From CAWKCE01 sp032127035 (GTDB lineage Bacteria; Actinomycetota; Actinomycetes; JAHEKZ01), in contig CAWKCE010000004.1 of NCBI GenBank assembly GCA_963848085.1, positions 310,001 through 374,000 of the forward strand: a stretch of DNA of 64,000 nt, read 5' to 3'. The translations under genes and the position numbers were made by a program. Of the stretch, positions 60,998 to 64,000 are shown one piece after another. The stretch's first letter is position 1, and every line of letters starts with the position of its first letter. The notes under the pieces were generated by a model. It saw only the letters and a program-made list of their open reading frames with translations. It was not told the DNA's origin and searched no databases.

Positions 60998-62386
60998 GTG
61001 ATCCCGACGAGCGTGCGCGAGGTTGCCGCCGCCGTGGGCGGGACTCTCGTGGACGTCGTGGACCCGGACCAGGTGATCGTCACGAGCTGCGTGTCGGACT
61101 CACGCCAAGCGGTGCCAGGGGCGTTGTTCGTCGCGCTTTCGGGAGCGCGCGTCGACGGCCATCAGTACGCCGTCGCGGCCCAGGAGGCGGGCGCCGTCGC
61201 CGTGCTGTCCTCGCGCCCGGTCGGCGTGGCGTCGGTCGTGGTGGACGACGTTCTCCTCGCGCTGGGTCGGCTCGCCCGCGCCCAGCTCGCCCGGCTGCCC
61301 CACGTGACGGTCGTCGGCATCACCGGGTCGGCTGGCAAGACGACGACGAAGGATCTGCTTGCCGAGCTGCTCGCCACGCAGGGGCCGACGATTGCTCCTC
61401 CCGGGTCGTTCAACAACGAGCTCGGGTTGCCGCTCACCGTTCTGCGGGCTGACGCCGACACCCGGTTCCTCGTCCTCGAGATGGGTGCTCGCGGAGCGCA
61501 TCACATCGCTTACCTCTGTGACGTGGCTCCGCCGCGCATCGGTGTCGAGCTCATGGTGGGGAGTGCCCACGTCGGGGAGTTCGGTGACCGCGAGTCGATC
61601 GCGCGGGCCAAGGCCGAGCTGGTGCAGGCACTTCCGGCGGACGGCATCGCCGTGCTGAACGCCGACGATCCAGCCGTGGTAGCCATGGCCGACCAGGCGA
61701 CCGGCCGAGTGCTGCGTTTCGGTCAGTCGCCGGCGGCCGACGTGCGAGCTGAGGAGGTGGCGCTCGGGACCGACGCCCGCGCGTCCTTCCGGCTGGTCAC
61801 GCCTGATGGCGACGCGCTGGTACGGCTGGGGCTGGTCGGCGCGCACCACGTGACAAACGCGCTCGCTGCGGCGGCGACGGCCTGGGTGTCAGGGGTGACC
61901 ACCGACACGATCGCGGAGCTGTTGACCAGCGCCCGACCGCTCAGTCGGTGGCGGATGGAGGTGACGACGCGCGCCGACGGAGCCGTGGTGATCAACGACG
62001 CTTACAACGCCAGCCCGGAGTCGATGCGCGCCGCCCTCCAGACGCTGAAGGTGGTCGGTGCCGGCCGTCGCACCTGGGCTGTGCTGGGGGAGATGCTCGA
62101 GCTCGGCGATGCTGCGGTTGCCGAGCACGACGCCATCGGCCGGCTGGTGGTACGGCTGGATGTCGACCGCCTGCTCGTCGTCGGTGAGGGGGCCAAGGCC
62201 ATGCATCTGGCAGCGCAGATGGAGGGCTCGTGGGGTCGTGAGTCGGAGTTCGTCCCGGACGTCGCCGGAGCCGTCGACCTGCTGGCGCGTGAGGTGCGGG
62301 CGGGCGACGTCGTTCTGGTGAAGGCGTCGCGGGCCGCCGGCCTGGAACGTGTTGCTGCCGCCCTGCTTGACGAGGTGGCCGCATGA
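60998..62386 (+). CDS. murF: UDP-MurNAc-tripeptide--D-Ala-D-Ala ligase MurF
   Basis: A 462-aa Mur ligase from GTG 60998 behind AAGGAGG. GSAGKTTTK at 110-118 binds ATP, 'FNNELGLPLTVLRAD' and 'LEMGARGAHHIAYL' follow, then 'NDAYNASPESMRAAL' and 'LGEMLELGDAAVAEHD', all family hallmarks. It adds D-Ala-D-Ala to the tripeptide made by MurE. Its stop overlaps the mraY ATG by 4 bases. The 70-base gap after murE contains no ORF. Confidence 0.95.
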   Translation: MIPTSVREVAAAVGGTLVDVVDPDQVIVTSCVSDSRQAVPGALFVALSGARVDGHQYAVAAQEAGAVAVLSSRPVGVASVVVDDVLLALGRLARAQLARLPHVTVVGITGSAGKTTTKDLLAELLATQGPTIAPPGSFNNELGLPLTVLRADADTRFLVLEMGARGAHHIAYLCDVAPPRIGVELMVGSAHVGEFGDRESIARAKAELVQALPADGIAVLNADDPAVVAMADQATGRVLRFGQSPAADVRAEEVALGTDARASFRLVTPDGDALVRLGLVGAHHVTNALAAAATAWVSGVTTDTIAELLTSARPLSRWRMEVTTRADGAVVINDAYNASPESMRAALQTLKVVGAGRRTWAVLGEMLELGDAAVAEHDAIGRLVVRLDVDRLLVVGEGAKAMHLAAQMEGSWGRESEFVPDVAGAVDLLAREVRAGDVVLVKASRAAGLERVAAALLDEVAA

Positions 62387-63465
62387 GGCTTGTGGTCATC
62401 GCCATCACGACGGGGCTGTTCGTGGGCCTGTTCGTCACGCCGGTGTGGATCCGCTGGCTCCGGGCTCGCGGCTACGAGCAGTCGATCCGGGACGCCGACG
62501 AGCTGGGCTACGCGGTGCCGGACCACGCGTCCAAAAAGGGCACCCCCTCGATGGGCGGCGTGGTGATCGTCGCGGGGACCGTCGCCGGGTACCTCGTGGC
62601 TCACGTCTATGCCTGGTCCGGACCCAGCTCGGCGGCGCTGCTGGTCTTCTTCTTGATGATCGGTCTGGCCGCCGTCGGGTTCGCAGACGACTACATCAAG
62701 ATCTTCCGGGCCCGGTCGACGGGCCTTCGCGCCAAGACCAAGCTCGTCGGTCAGGCGGGCGTGGCGGTCGCCTTCGCCGCGCTGGCGATCAGGTTCCCTG
62801 ACGTCAACGGGTACACACCGGCGACGCAGTACATCTCGGTGATCCGTGACACCGCTGTCTTCCTTCCAGTGGGCCTGTACTTGGTGTGGGTGTGGTTCAT
62901 GGTCGCGGCCACGTCGAACGCGGTGAACCTGACCGACGGGCTCGACGGCCTGGCGACCGGAGCCTCGGTGTTCGTCTTCGGCGCCTACGTCACGATCGGG
63001 CTGTGGCAGTACGGCAACGGCTGCGCCCAGGTGGTTGCGGCCAACTGCTACGAGACGAGGAACCCGCTCGACCTCGCGGTCGTGGCCGGTGGTCTGCTCG
63101 GGGCCTGTTTCGGTTTCCTGTGGTGGAACACCTCACCGGCGAAGATCTTCATGGGGGACAGCGGGTCGCTCGCTTTGGGTGGGGCCATGGCCGGCTTGGC
63201 CGTCATGACCCAGACCGAGGTGCTGCTGATCCTGCTGGCGGGACTGTTCGTGATCATCACCGCGTCGGTGATCATCCAGGTGGCGTCGTTCAAGCTCACC
63301 GGGAAGCGGGTCTTCCTGATGTCTCCCCTGCACCACCACTTCGAGCTGAAGGGCTGGCCGGAGGTCACCATCGTGGTCCGGTTCTGGATCATCTCCGGCC
63401 TGTTGACCGGTTTGGGCTTCGCGCTGTTCTACGCGGAGTGGCTGGGCGGAGGAGTCCTCGGGTGA
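62383..63465 (+). CDS. mraY: Phospho-N-acetylmuramoyl-pentapeptide-transferase MraY
   Basis: A 360-aa integral membrane enzyme with ten helices. 'KKGTPSMGGVVIV' is the first signature, 'FADDYIKIF' holds the catalytic DD pair, 'NLTDGLDGLATGAS' the Mg site, and 'SPLHHHFELKGWPE' the HHH segment. It moves the phospho-MurNAc-pentapeptide to undecaprenyl phosphate to form lipid I. The ATG overlaps murF and the end overlaps murD (GTGA). Confidence 0.95.
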   Translation: MRLVVIAITTGLFVGLFVTPVWIRWLRARGYEQSIRDADELGYAVPDHASKKGTPSMGGVVIVAGTVAGYLVAHVYAWSGPSSAALLVFFLMIGLAAVGFADDYIKIFRARSTGLRAKTKLVGQAGVAVAFAALAIRFPDVNGYTPATQYISVIRDTAVFLPVGLYLVWVWFMVAATSNAVNLTDGLDGLATGASVFVFGAYVTIGLWQYGNGCAQVVAANCYETRNPLDLAVVAGGLLGACFGFLWWNTSPAKIFMGDSGSLALGGAMAGLAVMTQTEVLLILLAGLFVIITASVIIQVASFKLTGKRVFLMSPLHHHFELKGWPEVTIVVRFWIISGLLTGLGFALFYAEWLGGGVLG

Positions 63466-64000
63466 CCGAGCCGCCGTGGCTCCCCGCTGAGGAGCGGCGC
63501 GCCACGTGGTCCACCGTCCACGTCGCCGTCGTCGGACTGGGTGCGTCTGGTTTCGCCGCCGCGGACGCGCTCGCCTTCGCCGGTGCTCGAGTCACGGTGC
63601 TCGACGACGGTTCGGGACCTCGGCAGGCCGAACGGGCCGAGGTCCTCGATGTCCTGGGGGTCACCGTCCGACTGGGTTGGTCCGGTGGTCTCCCAGGGGA
63701 CGCCGACCTCGTGGTGGTGTCACCCGGCGTGCCGCGAACGCACCGCCTGCTTGACCAGGCCGCCGCCACCGGGGTGCCGCTGTGGAGCGGTGAGCAGCTT
63801 GCCTGGCGCCTGCGTCCGGCCGGCCAGCAGTGGCTCACCGTCACCGGGACGAACGGCAAGACCACCACTGTCGAGATGCTCGGCGCGATGCTGCGGGCAG
63901 CCGGCCTCCGGTGTGCAGTCGCCGGGAACATTGGGCGTCCCCTGGTCGAGGCAGCCACCGCTGAGCCGGGATACGAGGTGCTCGCTGTCGAGCTGTCCAG
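63462..64000 (+). CDS. murD: UDP-MurNAc-L-alanine--D-glutamate ligase MurD, N-terminal part (cut by window edge)
   Basis: GTG 63462 overlaps the mraY stop. The frame stays open to the right edge (about 179 codons). 'VAVVGLGASGFAAADAL' is the Rossmann opening of MurD. 'VVVSPGVPRTH' and 'TVTGTNGKTTTVEMLG' (ATP site), then 'AGNIGRPLVEAA', identify it. It adds D-glutamate to UDP-MurNAc-L-Ala. ftsW and murG would be expected next, outside the window. Confidence 0.94.
   Translation, partial: MTEPPWLPAEERRATWSTVHVAVVGLGASGFAAADALAFAGARVTVLDDGSGPRQAERAEVLDVLGVTVRLGWSGGLPGDADLVVVSPGVPRTHRLLDQAAATGVPLWSGEQLAWRLRPAGQQWLTVTGTNGKTTTVEMLGAMLRAAGLRCAVAGNIGRPLVEAATAEPGYEVLAVELS

Overview
This is a high-GC actinobacterial chromosome segment (Actinomycetota). 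The evidence is: a division and cell wall (dcw) cluster with MraZ operator repeats and an mraW-type leader RNA; a class II DAHP synthase; a PASTA Ser/Thr kinase divergent from an Rv2175c-type regulator; a mycobacterial-type LexA box in front of dnaE2; heterodimeric CrtYc/CrtYd lycopene cyclase; many GTG/TTG starts and ATGA/GTGA stop-start overlaps; and several probable leaderless transcripts. I cannot place it below phylum level.

Layout. 0-10.4 kb: the N-terminal part of cpaB (Tad/Flp pilus) at the left edge, an ABC-2 exporter, a long-chain acyl-CoA synthetase, then SRPBCC, zinc-ribbon, SRPBCC, ArsA-like ATPase, a small Cys protein and ROK glucokinase, ending in frame-damaged tadG and tadE. 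10.5-25.6 kb: metabolism and DNA repair. This holds a nuclease-fold protein, a maltokinase-like protein without the catalytic HGD loop, an esterase, a PlsC acyltransferase, glpK, a PPi-signature phosphofructokinase, class II DAHP synthase, a lipoprotein, Ada-AlkA plus Ogt, a type I-beta DAHP synthase with a structured leader, endonuclease IV and a PASTA kinase. 25.6-39.5 kb: a carotenoid region with crtYc, crtYd, crtB, crtI, a GGPP synthase, a second CrtI-like desaturase, cruF, a CruG-like glycosyltransferase, a CrtA-like oxygenase and a membrane acyltransferase. An RNase Sa/barstar pair sits inside it between crtB and crtI. 39.3-43.5 kb: single enzymes and a 32-bp tandem repeat.

43.5-49.7 kb: an SOS mutagenesis cassette. 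A promoter and perfect LexA box are followed by two strong hairpins, DUF6504, a HEPN-type protein, dnaE2 and dinB. 49.9-55.0 kb: a DUF3040 protein and a moxR, DUF58, transglutaminase operon. 55.1-64.0 kb: mraZ, leader RNA, an unnamed 52-aa membrane ORF, rsmH, ftsL, ftsI, murE, murF, mraY and the start of murD.

Five genes appear frameshifted (ABC permease, arsA-like, tadG, tadE, cruG-like), mostly in GC-rich runs. The tad genes carry about four of roughly seven events. Either this is assembly error or the pilus locus is decaying. The least familiar material is the structured SOS leader with its HEPN cassette and the coupled mini-protein in the dcw leader. The carotenoid cluster as a whole predicts a glycosylated, possibly oxidised and acylated, monocyclic pigment.
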